This document shows, piece after piece, positions 45,540-56,295 of a stretch of DNA of 64,000 nucleotides (within the stretch, counting starts at the first letter, position 1; each line of letters begins with the position of its first letter). A model generated the notes under the pieces. The model saw only the letters and a list, made by a program, of their open reading frames with translations. It was not told the origin of the DNA and did no database searches. Source of the stretch: Sulfuricaulis sp. (GTDB taxonomy: Bacteria > Pseudomonadota > Gammaproteobacteria > Acidiferrobacterales > Sulfurifustaceae); the NCBI RefSeq assembly GCF_024653915.1, contig NZ_JANLGY010000004.1, positions 62,001-126,000 on the forward strand, in the 5' to 3' direction. The position numbers and the translations under genes are program-made.

Positions 45540-47930
45540 TTACTTGTTTCCTTTATTGTCGTCGGCATCAAATCGGGTTTCGACTTGAACCAACTCCGGT
45601 TTGGGAGAGGATTCACGGCTGTCCGATTCATGATGTGATTCATGTTCGGTCGGACTCGCCGATGGCGTATGCCAGCCGTCATTTTGTTCCGGTGGCGTCT
45701 CCCGGGATGAGGTGGACGACGGCGACTCCGTGAAGGATTCCGTCATGCCGCCAGCCGTGTCTGCCGGCGCCTGATACGAGACTTCACGTGGAGGCTGTGA
45801 TTCCTGTGCAGGTTGCTCAGGCGCCGCATTCGACCCTGGCGCATTGTTATTGTTACGTGCGTTGAAGTCCGGTCTTTCCTGCGGCGGCCTGCCTTCCTGA
45901 CCCCGGCCACGACGGCGACCGCGGCGTCGGGGTCTACGACCGCTCCCTTCCGGGCGTTCGCTTTGAGGCGCACTGGCCTCGTTGTCGGCGCTCGGTCCCG
46001 GGCCGGAACCCCCGCTGGTCTGTTGCGGCGGTTGCGGTGGGCGCGGACGGTTTCGGTCCTGACCTTGTCCTTGGCCGCCGGGACGGCGGTCAGAATGCCC
46101 GTGGCGCTCATGCCGTTGACCCTGATGGGGACGATGCTGTGGACGCCCGCCACCATGACCACGATGCGGCTGATGTGGACGGGCCGGCCGGCTTTCCGGG
46201 GTCGCCGGTTTCTTTGCTTCCTCATCTTTTTTGCCGAACAGGCCAGAGATGAACTTCTTGATGAGGCTACCGCCGTTAGCGGCAGGCTTCGGACGTTCTG
46301 GCGGTGCGGCAGTGGTATGCGTGAGCGGACCGATGACCGGCTTTTCCGCTTCCGCGGAAACCGGTGTGGGTTGAGCGGGTTTGCGCTCGTCCTCGTCTTC
46401 GTCCTCCACCAGATCGATCTCATAGCTCGGTACGTCGGCCTCGGCCTCGTATTCATCGATGCGCAAGCGGCGAATGTGATAATGCGGTGTTTCCATGTCC
46501 GACATCGGAATGATCATGATCGGCGTGCCGATACGTGATTCGATGGCGCTCATCTCCATGCGCTTTTCGTTTAGCAGGTAGGTTGCTGTCTCGATCGGCA
46601 GATGGACGTGGACCGCGGCGGTGTTTTCCTTCATGGCTTCTTCCTGGATCATGCGCAGGATCGAAAGCCCCGATGACTGCACGCTGCGAATATGTCCGGT
46701 ACCGCGACAGCGTGGGCAGATCAGACTGGAGGATTCACCGAGCGAAGGACGCAGACGTTGGCGCGACATTTCGAGCAGCCCGAAACGTGATATGCGGCCA
46801 ACCTGGGTGCGGGCGCGATCGACCTTGAGAGAATCGAACATGCGGTTTTCCACATCGCGTCGGCTGCGCTCGGGCGTCATGTCAATGAAGTCGATGACGA
46901 TCAGACCGCCGAGGTCGCGCAGGCGCAGTTGGCGGGCAATTTCTTCCGCCGCCTCCAGATTGGTGTTGAGCGCGGTTTCCTCGATGTCGGCACCCTTGGT
47001 GGCACGCGCCGAATTGACGTCGATGGTGACCAGCGCCTCGGTTTTGTCGAACACGACCGCACCGCCCGATTCCAGACGCACTTCGCGCGAAAAGGCCGAC
47101 TCAATCTGATGCTCGATCTGAAAACGCGAGAACAGCGGCGTCTCGTCCTTGTACAGCTTGAGCTTGTCGATAAACTGCGGCGCCACTTGCTGCATGAATT
47201 TCAACATGCGCTCGTGAATTTCCGGGTTATCCACCATGATGTCGCCGATGTCGGCCTTGAGGTAATCGCGGGTAGCGCGCACCACGAGGTTGCTTTCCTG
47301 GTAGATCAGGAAAGGCGCGGCGCGTTCCTGCGAGGCCTTGTAAATGGCGTCCCACAGATTGATCAGGTAGTCGAGGTCCCACTGCAATTCCTCGGCCGAA
47401 CGGCCGATGCCGGCGGTCCGGGCGATAACAGAATAGTCATCGGGCAGCTTGAGCTGACCCATGGCCTCACGGAGTTCTGCGCGATCTTCGCCCTCGATGC
47501 GGCGGGAAATGCCGCCACCCTTGGGATTATTGGGCATGAGAACCAGATAGCGGCCGGCGAGGCTGACAAAAGTCGTGAGCGCCGCACCTTTGGTGCCGCG
47601 TTCTTCCTTGTCCACTTGCACCAGCAGTTCCTGGCCTTCGCGCATGACGTCCTTGATACGCACCTGACTCATTGGGGTGCGTTCGTTGTAACCCTGGAAG
47701 TAAATGCGGGAAATTTCCTTGAGGGGCAGGAAACCCTGGCGTTCGGAACCGTAGTCCACGAAGGCGGCTTCCAGGCTCGGCTCCACGCGGGTAATTTTAC
47801 CCTTGTAGATATTTCCTTTTTTCTGCTGGTAGGTAGAGGATTCGATGTCGAGGTCGATAAGTTTCTGACCGTCGACAACAGCCAATCGCAGCTCTTCGGG
47901 ATGAGTTGCGTTAAAGAGAATACGCTTCAT
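45540..47930 (-). CDS. rne: Ribonuclease E
   Basis: Endoribonuclease and degradosome scaffold that starts mRNA decay and matures rRNA and tRNA. 796 residues against 1061 in E. coli; the difference is in the tail. The N-terminal S1 domain (about 39-119), 5' sensor and DNase-like domain (IDVNSARATKG; VIDFIDMTPERSRRD) and the zinc-link CPRCRGTG (about 404-411) are conserved. The last 260 residues are disordered, with Pro/Arg/His-rich stretches (HGGGRPQHRPHQGQRHERHG, GRRPRRRGRRRGRGQ) that probably bind RNA. It has a long leader (see 47931-48445). Confidence 0.97.
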   Translation of the reverse strand: MKRILFNATHPEELRLAVVDGQKLIDLDIESSTYQQKKGNIYKGKITRVEPSLEAAFVDYGSERQGFLPLKEISRIYFQGYNERTPMSQVRIKDVMREGQELLVQVDKEERGTKGAALTTFVSLAGRYLVLMPNNPKGGGISRRIEGEDRAELREAMGQLKLPDDYSVIARTAGIGRSAEELQWDLDYLINLWDAIYKASQERAAPFLIYQESNLVVRATRDYLKADIGDIMVDNPEIHERMLKFMQQVAPQFIDKLKLYKDETPLFSRFQIEHQIESAFSREVRLESGGAVVFDKTEALVTIDVNSARATKGADIEETALNTNLEAAEEIARQLRLRDLGGLIVIDFIDMTPERSRRDVENRMFDSLKVDRARTQVGRISRFGLLEMSRQRLRPSLGESSSLICPRCRGTGHIRSVQSSGLSILRMIQEEAMKENTAAVHVHLPIETATYLLNEKRMEMSAIESRIGTPIMIIPMSDMETPHYHIRRLRIDEYEAEADVPSYEIDLVEDEDEDERKPAQPTPVSAEAEKPVIGPLTHTTAAPPERPKPAANGGSLIKKFISGLFGKKDEEAKKPATPESRPARPHQPHRGHGGGRPQHRPHQGQRHERHGHSDRRPGGQGQGQDRNRPRPPQPPQQTSGGSGPGPSADNEASAPQSERPEGSGRRPRRRGRRRGRGQEGRPPQERPDFNARNNNNAPGSNAAPEQPAQESQPPREVSYQAPADTAGGMTESFTESPSSTSSRETPPEQNDGWHTPSASPTEHESHHESDSRESSPKPELVQVETRFDADDNKGNK

Positions 47931-48445
47931 TGTTGATAGATGTCCCCGACGCCCGGTATTGCGTGCAGCTCCGTCCGCGCTGTTGTTTCAGCGCGACATG
48001 ACGGAACGTCGTCCTGCCGACAGGGTGCAGAGACCGCTAATTTAGGGTCGACGGTCTTCTGCTTTGATACCGCGCTTGATGCTGTGCGCGGATGTGCAAA
48101 TTCAGACTTTAATTACGTCGTGAACAGTTTTGCTGTCCCACGCGTCGTCTGCCTGTGTGTGTCGGCAGGTGCTCGCTTTTTATGAGCGTCTATTCCATAC
48201 GCCTCTACAGGAAGTAGGGGAGAGGCGTGTTACCCATTTGGGCTCTGTCCGTTATATGCGTAGGACACCGGATTATGTGGGCCGGTCGGCAACGGTGCGG
48301 CAGAGCCCGCGCCGGCTTTTACCTGGCGCGAAAATCCGTTGCATTTCTAGTACTTGTGTAAAACTCTAAAGAATTTACTAAAAGTACTCACTGGCACTAT
48401 AGCAAACCAATTGACTCCCCAGCAATCTGTTATTATCGCGCCGGC
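47931..48445 (-). promoter_or_regulatory. rne leader and promoter region (rne/rluC divergent gap)
   Basis: 515 nt. On the minus strand an extended -10 TGCTATAGT (48396-48404) would start rne transcription near 48389, giving a leader of about 460 nt. It contains two good stems near the rne start: CGCGCTG/CAGCGCG (47976-47995) and GCAGAAGACCG pairing with CGGTCTCTGC (48027-48062, one bulge). A long structured rne leader is the known site of RNase E autoregulation in E. coli; equivalence here is inference. TTGACT (48411) on the plus strand has no -10 at good spacing for rluC. No gene was recognised in the gap. Confidence 0.55.
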
Positions 48446-49420
48446 ATGAAGAAGGCCGTCGACCCCGTAGCCCCCACCGTCCGTTACCTCGAAATCGATG
48501 AAACCCGCGCCGGCCAGCGGCTCGACAATTTCCTGATTGCCATCCTCAAGGGAGTCCCCAAGAGCCATATTTACCGCATTTTGCGCAAAGGTGAGGTGCG
48601 TATCAACAAGGGACGGGCGCGCCCCGACTATCGTCTGGAAGAGGGGGACTTGGTGCGCATCCCCCCTTTGCGACTGGCGCCCCCACCGCTCCTGGCCGGG
48701 GGACCGGAGGCCGCGGAAGGATTTGCCTGGCTGTTGCCACGCATCCTGTTCGAGGATGACGACCTGATGATGGTCAATAAGCCTTCCGGGCTCGCCGTAC
48801 ATGCCGGCAGCGGCGTCAGCGTGGGGTTAATCGAGGCACTGCGTGGACTGCGACCGCAAGCGCCGTTTCTGGAGCTCGCGCATCGTCTGGACCGTGATAC
48901 GTCGGGCTGTCTGCTGTTGGCCAAGAGCCGGCCGGCCCTGATGGCGCTGCACCGGATGTTGCGCGACGGCAAGATGGAGAAACGCTATCTCGCTTTGGTT
49001 GCCGGGGCCTGGCGCGGTGGCGCACGCGAGGTCAGCGCGGCGCTGGAGAAAAACCGCCCACGCTCGGGCGAGCGCATGGTGGAGATATCCGAAGACGGCA
49101 GGGAGGCGGTGAGTCATTTTACTCCGCAACAGCGTTTCAAATCGGCATCGCTCATGGAGATCCGGTTGTTGACCGGACGCACACACCAGGCGCGGGTGCA
49201 TGCCGCCCACCTGGGCCATCCGATTGCCGGTGACGATAAATACGGTGATCGTGAATTCAACCGTCGCCTGCAACGGTTTGGATTGAAGCGCATGTTTCTG
49301 CATGCTTACCGGTTGCGATTCGCACATCCTGTGAACGGCAGTAAAATGGATATGGAGGCCCCGCTCCCCGCTGAACTTTCTTCATTACTCGAGCGCCTGA
49401 CACATGAAACCGCGGTATGA
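48446..49420 (+). CDS. rluC: 23S rRNA pseudouridine synthase RluC
   Basis: Makes pseudouridines 955, 2504 and 2580 in 23S rRNA. 324 residues (E. coli 319). An N-terminal S4 RNA-binding domain (about 20-75, QRLDNFLIAILKGVPKSHIYRILRKGEVRIN spread over the first part) precedes the RluA-family domain with HRLDRDTSG (146-154; catalytic Asp149) and LLTGRTHQARVH. Divergent from rne as in E. coli. Overlaps the HAD gene by 17 nt. Confidence 0.96.
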   Translation: MKKAVDPVAPTVRYLEIDETRAGQRLDNFLIAILKGVPKSHIYRILRKGEVRINKGRARPDYRLEEGDLVRIPPLRLAPPPLLAGGPEAAEGFAWLLPRILFEDDDLMMVNKPSGLAVHAGSGVSVGLIEALRGLRPQAPFLELAHRLDRDTSGCLLLAKSRPALMALHRMLRDGKMEKRYLALVAGAWRGGAREVSAALEKNRPRSGERMVEISEDGREAVSHFTPQQRFKSASLMEIRLLTGRTHQARVHAAHLGHPIAGDDKYGDREFNRRLQRFGLKRMFLHAYRLRFAHPVNGSKMDMEAPLPAELSSLLERLTHETAV

Positions 49421-50090
49421 ACTGATTATTTTCGATTGGGACGGAACGCTCATGGACTCCGTCGCCAAGATCGTGCGTTGTTTCACGGCGGCCGTGGATG
49501 ACGTGGGTGCCCCGCATCCTGGCCAAGACGCCACGCGTCATGTCATTGGCCTTGGTCTGGCGGAGGCGGTTGCGACGCTGTTACCGCAGGTCGATGCCGA
49601 TACACGCACACAGGTGGTGGAGCGCTATCGCCAGTATTTTCTGCATCTCGACCAGACCGACATGCCACTGTTCCCGGGCGTGCGCGAGGGGCTGGAGTCC
49701 CTCGTGGCGCAGGGCTGTATGCTCGCGATTGCGACCGGCAAGGCACGCCGCGGACTGGACCGTGTGTTACACGATACCGGTATGGCACATCTTTTTTGTG
49801 CCACGCGATGTGCTGACGAGGCATTTTCCAAACCGCATCCGCGCATGCTGGAAGATATTCTGGAGCAGACCGGTTTCAGCGTGGAGCAGGCGTTGATGGT
49901 GGGTGACACCACCTATGACATGCAGATGGCGCGCCATGCCGGCATGGATAGCCTCGCCGTGACATATGGTGTGCACGGGCGCGAGCTGCTGGTGGAACAC
50001 GCTCCGCTGGTCTGTCTGGATTCCTTTAGCGAGGTGTATGCGTGGTTGCAGCAAGCAAACGGCCTGTCATCTGCCGCAGCCACGAATTAA
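49404..50090 (+). CDS. HAD-family hydrolase (phosphoglycolate phosphatase-like)
   Basis: 228 residues. The nucleophile motif DWDGTLMDS is at 11-19 (Asp11, Asp13), a helical cap follows (about 18-90), then AIATGKARRGLD (motif 2), KPHPRML with the motif 3 Lys, and VGDTTYDMQMARHAG (motif 4). Substrate not predictable, but the family includes phosphoglycolate and pyridoxal phosphatases. In an rluC-HAD-Rieske-protease run with overlaps on both sides, so probably one transcript. Confidence 0.9.
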   Translation: MKPRYELIIFDWDGTLMDSVAKIVRCFTAAVDDVGAPHPGQDATRHVIGLGLAEAVATLLPQVDADTRTQVVERYRQYFLHLDQTDMPLFPGVREGLESLVAQGCMLAIATGKARRGLDRVLHDTGMAHLFCATRCADEAFSKPHPRMLEDILEQTGFSVEQALMVGDTTYDMQMARHAGMDSLAVTYGVHGRELLVEHAPLVCLDSFSEVYAWLQQANGLSSAAATN

Positions 50091-50431
50091 TTGAACGCGG
50101 GCGCGGCGTGCGTTTTGTTGTGCGTCGTCATGGCGAAGTGACTCCTGCGTTTGCGGTCCGCTTCAATGGCGTCGCGCATGCCTATCTCAACCGGTGCGCC
50201 CATCGCTCCCTGGAGCTTGATTGGGTGAATGGAGAGTTTTTCGATGCTTTTGGCGAGCACCTGCTCTGCGCCACGCATGGCGCGCGCTACATCCCCGCCA
50301 GCGGTGCCTGCGTGGGAGGGCCCTGCCATGGCGCCGGGCTGGTAAAACTTCCCCTGGTCGAGAAAAACGGCCAGATACTGCTCGAATCGGGGAATGATAT
50401 ACACTTGGTAGATTCAGAAGACGTAGCATGA
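50042..50431 (+). CDS. Rieske [2Fe-2S] domain protein
   Basis: 129 residues from GTG 50042, overlapping the HAD gene by 49 nt. The cluster ligands are C52-A-H54 in NRCAHRSLELD and C76-x-x-H79 in LLCATHGARY, followed by the GACVGGPCHGAGL loop. It is a soluble single-domain ferredoxin-like protein; the electron partner is unknown. Precedes the S49 protease gene by 10 nt. A shorter form starting at a later GTG is possible. Confidence 0.88.
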   Translation: MVAASKRPVICRSHELIERGRGVRFVVRRHGEVTPAFAVRFNGVAHAYLNRCAHRSLELDWVNGEFFDAFGEHLLCATHGARYIPASGACVGGPCHGAGLVKLPLVEKNGQILLESGNDIHLVDSEDVA

Positions 50432-50441
50432 GGTTATCTCC

Positions 50442-51425
50442 ATGACAGACGAAACCAATTCCACCCCGGCGTCATCCGGTGCCGAGGGTCGGTCCCCGCG
50501 CTGGGAGCGCGATCTGCTCGAACGCCTGGCGTTTGCCGCGCTGACCGAGCAACGCCGCTCGCGGCGCTGGGGTATTTTCTTCAAGCTGTTTTTTGCCTCG
50601 TACCTGGTGTTGATTCTGGTGATTGCGCAATCGGACAGCTGGAGTGGCAAAGCGTTATCGAACAATCACACGGCACTGGTTGATCTGGAAGGCGTCATCA
50701 GCGCTGACAGCCTGGCCAATGCGGACAATGTCATCTCCGGATTGCGCGCGGCATTTGAGAACAAGTCGACTCAGGGAATCGTCTTGCGCGCCAACAGTCC
50801 CGGCGGCAGTCCGGTGCAGGCAGGCTATATCAATGATGAGATAAAACGTTTACGCACCAAGTATCCGAAGACACCGTTGTATGCCGTAATCGGCGATGTG
50901 TGCGCCTCCGGGTGTTACTACGTGGTGGCGGCGGCGGACAAGATTTACGTTGATAAGGCCAGCGTCGTTGGCTCTATCGGTGTGCTCATGAACGGTTTCG
51001 GATTCGTGGATACCATGAAGAAAGTCGGCGTGGAGCGCCGACTCTTGACGGCGGGCGAGCACAAGGGCTTTCTCGATCCCTTCGGGCCGGTGAAACCGGC
51101 GGATGCCAGGCACGCTCAACAGATGTTGGACGAGATTCATCAGCAATTTATTGCAACGGTACGCCAGGGCCGCGGCAAGGCGCTGAAGGAAACCAAGACT
51201 ATGTTCTCGGGACTTTTCTGGACCGGCGAGGAAGCCATCAAGATGGGTCTGGTGGATAGTTTGGGTGGCGCCAGCTACGTGGCACGCGAAGTGATCGGAG
51301 CAGAAGAGATTGTGGATTACACCTATCGCGAAAATGTCTTTGATCGTTTCTCGCGGCGGTTAGGAACGGCCATGGCACAGACCCTCAGCACCGATCTCCT
51401 CGGCCGCACGCCTCTTTTAAAATAA
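50442..51425 (+). CDS. sppA: S49-family signal peptide peptidase, SppA type
   Basis: Inner-membrane protease that degrades cleaved signal peptides. 327 residues, the short (single-domain) form. One membrane segment near the N terminus (about 45-62, FFKLFFASYLVLILVIAQS). The Ser-Lys dyad is S156 in VCASGCYYVVAAADKIY and K208 in GEHKGFLDPFG. The NSPGGS oxyanion region is at about 125. The product ends in LLGRTPLLK. Convergent with maf across a palindrome. Confidence 0.93.
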   Translation: MTDETNSTPASSGAEGRSPRWERDLLERLAFAALTEQRRSRRWGIFFKLFFASYLVLILVIAQSDSWSGKALSNNHTALVDLEGVISADSLANADNVISGLRAAFENKSTQGIVLRANSPGGSPVQAGYINDEIKRLRTKYPKTPLYAVIGDVCASGCYYVVAAADKIYVDKASVVGSIGVLMNGFGFVDTMKKVGVERRLLTAGEHKGFLDPFGPVKPADARHAQQMLDEIHQQFIATVRQGRGKALKETKTMFSGLFWTGEEAIKMGLVDSLGGASYVAREVIGAEEIVDYTYRENVFDRFSRRLGTAMAQTLSTDLLGRTPLLK

Positions 51426-51430
51426 TTTTG

Positions 51431-51524
51431 GAACCGCAGATTAACGCGGATGAACGCAGATCACAGAAAAAATAAACTCGAAGTTTTATGTTTTAATCCG
51501 CGTTTATCTGCGTTCATCTGCGGT
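51431..51524. repeat. Intergenic palindrome 12 (CGCAGATTAA family)
   Basis: Left arm GAACCGCAGATTAACGCGGA plus TGAACGCAGAT (51431-51461), right arm TTAATCCGCGTTTATCTG plus CGTTCATCTGCGGTT (51493-51525). Between the convergent sppA and maf genes; 5 nt after sppA and about 10 nt from the maf stop. Confidence 0.85.
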
Positions 51525-51534
51525 TGCTTCGCTT

Positions 51535-52110
51535 TTATATTATTTTGATCCCTTCGTTTTCGAGCATCCGCACCAGACGGATGAGCGGCAGACCGATCAA
51601 CGTATTCGGATCGTCGCCCTCGAATTTTTCCAGTAATGCTATTCCCAAGCCTTCCGACTTGACGCTGCCGGCGCAGGAGTAGGGTTGTTCCTTGTGCAAA
51701 TAGGCCTCGATCTGCGCATCCGTCAGTGGGCGGAATGTCACGCGATATGGAATGACTTCGCACTGAAGGCGTTGGGTGTCGGCGTTGACCAGCGCCAGGG
51801 CGGTGTAGAGTGTGACAGCCCTGCCGGAAGCGGAGCGCAGTTGTTCCACCGCCTTGTCATGGCTGTGTGGCTTGCCCACGATCCTGCCGTTATAGATCGC
51901 CACCTGATCCGAACCGATCACCAGTGCACCTGGTTTTTGTCCGGCAATCTTTTGCGCTTTTTCGATGGCCAGACGTTCTACCAGTTTTTCCGGTGTTTCG
52001 CCGGGACGCGGTGTTTCGTCCACCTCGGGCGCCATGACTTCGAAGGGAATTTGCAGCCGTTCCAGCAGTTCGCGGCGGTAGGGCGACGAGGAAGCCAGAA
52101 TAAGTTTCAT
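51535..52110 (-). CDS. Maf-family nucleotide pyrophosphatase (YceF-like)
   Basis: Hydrolyses non-canonical nucleotides; the YceF subtype prefers m7GTP. 191 residues from ATG 52110; a TTG six codons upstream lies inside a palindrome arm and is unlikely. The N terminus MKLILASSSPYRRELLERL is the Maf hallmark, followed by VDETPRPGE, VIGSDQVA and YRVTFRPLTDAQIEAYL. It lies in the rne-to-fab region as in E. coli (yceF next to yceD). No Shine-Dalgarno sequence was seen. Confidence 0.92.
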   Translation of the reverse strand: MKLILASSSPYRRELLERLQIPFEVMAPEVDETPRPGETPEKLVERLAIEKAQKIAGQKPGALVIGSDQVAIYNGRIVGKPHSHDKAVEQLRSASGRAVTLYTALALVNADTQRLQCEVIPYRVTFRPLTDAQIEAYLHKEQPYSCAGSVKSEGLGIALLEKFEGDDPNTLIGLPLIRLVRMLENEGIKII

Positions 52111-52118
52111 AAGATGAT

Positions 52119-52189
52119 TAACCGCCAAGACGCCAAGATATTGTGAATTTAATCTTGTTTTTCTTGGCGTCCTTGGCGTCTTGGCGGTT
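52119..52189. repeat. Intergenic palindrome 13 (CGCCAAG family)
   Basis: Left arm TTAACCGCCAAGACGCCAAG (52118-52137), right arm CTTGGCGTCCTTGGCG plus TCTTGGCGGTT (52163-52189). It fills the gap between pycB and maf: 8 nt after the pycB stop and 8 nt before the maf start. Confidence 0.85.
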
Positions 52190-52197
52190 CAAAATTC

Positions 52198-54039
52198 TTA
52201 TTCAATCTCGACCAGCGCCTCATCGGGATTGACGCTATCGCCTTTGGCGACGTTCACGGCCTTGACCATGCCGGTGACCGGTGCCGAAACTTCGTTTTCC
52301 ATTTTCATGGCCTCGACGACCAGCACCGGGTCGCCGGCCTTTACCTTGACGCCGGCTTTAACCAGGATGTCCACGATGGTGCCGGGCATGGAACTGGTGA
52401 CGTGGCCTTCCTTCGATGCCTTGGGGCGCTTCGACCCCTTGGAGGCACGCCGCGTGTCCACCATGCCGGCTTCGGTTGGCACGGTCTCGGTGAGTGTTTC
52501 AATAAGTATCTGCTCCGGCACGCCATCGACCGAGACAAAGAACGGACGCTGTTCCTCTGACTTGTGGCCGGCGCCGGTGACACGAATGTGATAGGTCTCG
52601 CCGTGCATCGTGACATTGAAGTCCGTTGGCGCGTAGGCGGGCAGACCCGTCGCGACCGCGGATTTCGGAGGCTTGAGTTCTTCTGGTGCGAGGGTACCGG
52701 CGGCGCGCTCTTCGAGGAACTTGCGCCCGATTTCCGGGAACATGGCGAAGGTGAGTACATCTTCCTCGCTTTTGGCGAGTTCGCCAATTTCATCGCGCAG
52801 GCGATGCAGTTCGGGTTTGAGTTTGTCCGCGGGACGGCAGGTGATGACTTCATCGTCGCCGATGGCCATGTTGCGCACGGTTTCGTTGATCCTTCCCGGC
52901 GCCTTGCCATAGCGGCCCTGCAGGTAGAGCTTCACCTCGTTGGTAATGCTTTTGTAGCGTTTGCCGGTTAGCACGTTTAGCACGGCCTGAGTACCGACGA
53001 TTTGTGACGTCGGCGTGACCAGCGGCGGATAGCCCAGGTCTTCACGTACACGCGGAATTTCCGCCAGCACTTCATTCATGCGATTGAGCGCGCCCTGTTC
53101 CTTGAGCTGGTTCGACAGGTTCGAGATCATGCCGCCCGGCACCTGACTCACTTGCACGCGCGTGTCGATTTCGGCGTATTCACTCTCGAACTGATGATAC
53201 TTTTTGCGGACTTCGCGGAAATAGAAGCCAATCTCCTGCAGCAATCCGAGATTGAGACCTGTGTCGTAGGGTGTATCGTGGAAGGCGACCACCATGCTTT
53301 CGGTCGGCGAATGGCTGGTGCCCCAGGAAAGTGATGAGATGGCCGTGTCGATGTGGCGCGCGCCGTGCTCGACAGCCAGGTACATGCAGATGTTGGCCAC
53401 GCCCACCGTGGTGTGGGAGTGAAAGGCGAGTGGCAGTTTCACGGCCTTGGACAGCGCCGCGAACAGTTCGACTGTGCGCGCTGGCGTGATCAAGCCGGCC
53501 ATGTCTTTCATGGCGATGGACTGGCAACCCATTTTTTCCATCTGGCGCGCCATTTCGACGAAATGTTCGGTGGTGTGCACCGGGCTCGTGGTGTAGCAGA
53601 TGGCGCCTTGCGCGTGCTTGCCGGCCTTGAGCACGGCCTTCACCGAGACTTCGATGTTGCGCATGTCGTTCATGGCATCGAAGATGCGGAAGACATCGAC
53701 GCCGTTCTGTGCTGCTTTCTTCACGAAGGCTTCGACAACATCGTCGGAATAATGACGGTAGCCCAGCAGATTCTGGCCGCGCAGCAGCATCTGGATCGGT
53801 GTCTTGGGCAGCGCTTTTTTCAGCTGGCGCAGACGTTCCCACGGGTCTTCCTTCAGGAAACGCAGACAGGTGTCGAAGGTAGCGCCGCCCCAGGCCTCCA
53901 GCGACCAGTAGCCGACCTTGTCAAGCTTGTCGCAGATCGGCAGCATGTCTTCGGTGCGCATGCGCGTGGCGAGCAGCGACTGGTGCGCATCGCGCAGCAC
54001 CAAGTCTGTCACCATAACTTTTTTGGATGAAGACGCCAT
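52198..54039 (-). CDS. pycB: Pyruvate carboxylase subunit B (biotin-carrying carboxyltransferase)
   Basis: Transfers CO2 from carboxybiotin to pyruvate to form oxaloacetate. 613 residues. The carboxyltransferase domain (about 10-300) begins VTDLVLRDAHQSLLATRM and has LEAWGGATFDTCLRF and FRIFDAMND; a PYC_OADA part (about 310-460) and a biotinyl domain follow, with the biotin Lys579 in EAMKMENEV. The oxaloacetate decarboxylase alpha subunit has the same architecture, but no decarboxylase beta or gamma gene is near and the biotin carboxylase pycA is 15 nt upstream, so the two-subunit pyruvate carboxylase is preferred. Confidence 0.9.
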   Translation of the reverse strand: MASSSKKVMVTDLVLRDAHQSLLATRMRTEDMLPICDKLDKVGYWSLEAWGGATFDTCLRFLKEDPWERLRQLKKALPKTPIQMLLRGQNLLGYRHYSDDVVEAFVKKAAQNGVDVFRIFDAMNDMRNIEVSVKAVLKAGKHAQGAICYTTSPVHTTEHFVEMARQMEKMGCQSIAMKDMAGLITPARTVELFAALSKAVKLPLAFHSHTTVGVANICMYLAVEHGARHIDTAISSLSWGTSHSPTESMVVAFHDTPYDTGLNLGLLQEIGFYFREVRKKYHQFESEYAEIDTRVQVSQVPGGMISNLSNQLKEQGALNRMNEVLAEIPRVREDLGYPPLVTPTSQIVGTQAVLNVLTGKRYKSITNEVKLYLQGRYGKAPGRINETVRNMAIGDDEVITCRPADKLKPELHRLRDEIGELAKSEEDVLTFAMFPEIGRKFLEERAAGTLAPEELKPPKSAVATGLPAYAPTDFNVTMHGETYHIRVTGAGHKSEEQRPFFVSVDGVPEQILIETLTETVPTEAGMVDTRRASKGSKRPKASKEGHVTSSMPGTIVDILVKAGVKVKAGDPVLVVEAMKMENEVSAPVTGMVKAVNVAKGDSVNPDEALVEIE

Positions 54040-54054
54040 GATGGTTCTTGCCTC

Positions 54055-55473
<1,419 letters not shown>

Positions 55474-55593
55474 GCTGAAACTCCGCTGAGCTGAATGACG
55501 GCGCCCGCCAGGCCGCTACGCTTCGTTTTGTACGGAAAGGGGGCGGCACTGTCAATAACATTTCCGGCCCGTCGGCACGGCTAAAACCCTATT

Positions 55594-55622
55594 TTGACAC
55601 AAGTTTGCAGCAAATATATGAT
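55594..55622 (+). promoter_or_regulatory. Strong candidate sigma-70 promoter for yceD-rpmF-plsX-fab
   Basis: TTGACA (55594-55599) and TATGAT (55617-55622) with a 17-nt spacer, a near-consensus pair. Transcription would start near 55629, about 86 nt before yceD. It lies in the divergent pycA/yceD gap, which otherwise holds nothing recognisable. Confidence 0.8.
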
Positions 55623-55714
55623 GCGCGGCCTGTATCTGGCCGCCTGCCCGCAAAACCGTCCGATTCCGGAGGTTATAAGCGCGCAACGGATACGCCCGAT
55701 TCTGTGAGGGAATC

Positions 55715-56263
55715 ATGTCGTCATCCTGGAAAGAGTCACACGGACATTTACCGGGGACCATCGATCCGATCCTGCTCGCGGAAAGGGGCGCACATCTGAC
55801 CGGCACGCTCCCGCTGAAGAGCTTGCCGAGCCTCGCGCAAGGCAGTCTTGAAGGTTCGGGCGACGTCATGGTCGATCTGGCCTTTGAAAGACAGGAAGGC
55901 GAGAAGGTATTTATCATGCACGGCGCGCTGCGCGTGCACTTGCGAGTGACTTGCCAGCGCTGTCTGGAAGCGATGGATCTGGAACTCAAGGCGGCACCGT
56001 GGCTTATCCTGCTGAAGTCAGGAGAACGTCTGGAACAGCAGGAAGGCGACGCTGATATTCTGGTGGCGGACAAGCCCCTGCCATTAAGCGAGTTGGTGGA
56101 ACACGAATTACTGCTGGTGTTGCCGATGGTACCGATGCATGCACCGGAGCAGTGCCCGGTGAAAGTCCGTGCCGCGAGCGTTGCCAAGGCCGATGCTGCT
56201 CGTGTCGTACGCGGCGGCAAGAACCCGTTTTCGGTTCTGGGCAAACTGAAGAAGACGAAATAG
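55715..56263 (+). CDS. yceD: YceD, DUF177 family (large subunit rRNA accumulation protein)
   Basis: 182 residues, slightly longer than the 173 of E. coli YceD. The cysteine pair in [14 protein letters not shown] is the family motif; the later [21 protein letters not shown] block is conserved too. In other bacteria the protein is needed for 23S rRNA accumulation. It precedes rpmF, as in nearly all proteobacteria. GAGGGA lies a few nt before the ATG. Confidence 0.92.
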   Translation: MSSSWKESHGHLPGTIDPILLAERGAHLTGTLPLKSLPSLAQGSLEGSGDVMVDLAFERQEGEKVFIMHGALRVHLRVTCQRCLEAMDLELKAAPWLILLKSGERLEQQEGDADILVADKPLPLSELVEHELLLVLPMVPMHAPEQCPVKVRAASVAKADAARVVRGGKNPFSVLGKLKKTK

Positions 56264-56295
56264 TACCGATTATCTTTAATTATCGAGGATTTACC

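Noticed and set aside
47940-48369. Two plus-strand frames in the rne/rluC gap
   Set aside because: No ribosome sites, no recognisable product, and the gap has hairpins fitting an rne leader.
48411-48436. TTGACT...TATTAT as a promoter for rluC
   Set aside because: The spacer is 14 nt, too short for sigma-70, and transcription would begin almost at the start codon.
52198-54039. Oxaloacetate decarboxylase alpha subunit (oadA)
   Set aside because: Same domain layout, but the neighbouring biotin carboxylase gene and absence of beta and gamma subunits favour pyruvate carboxylase.
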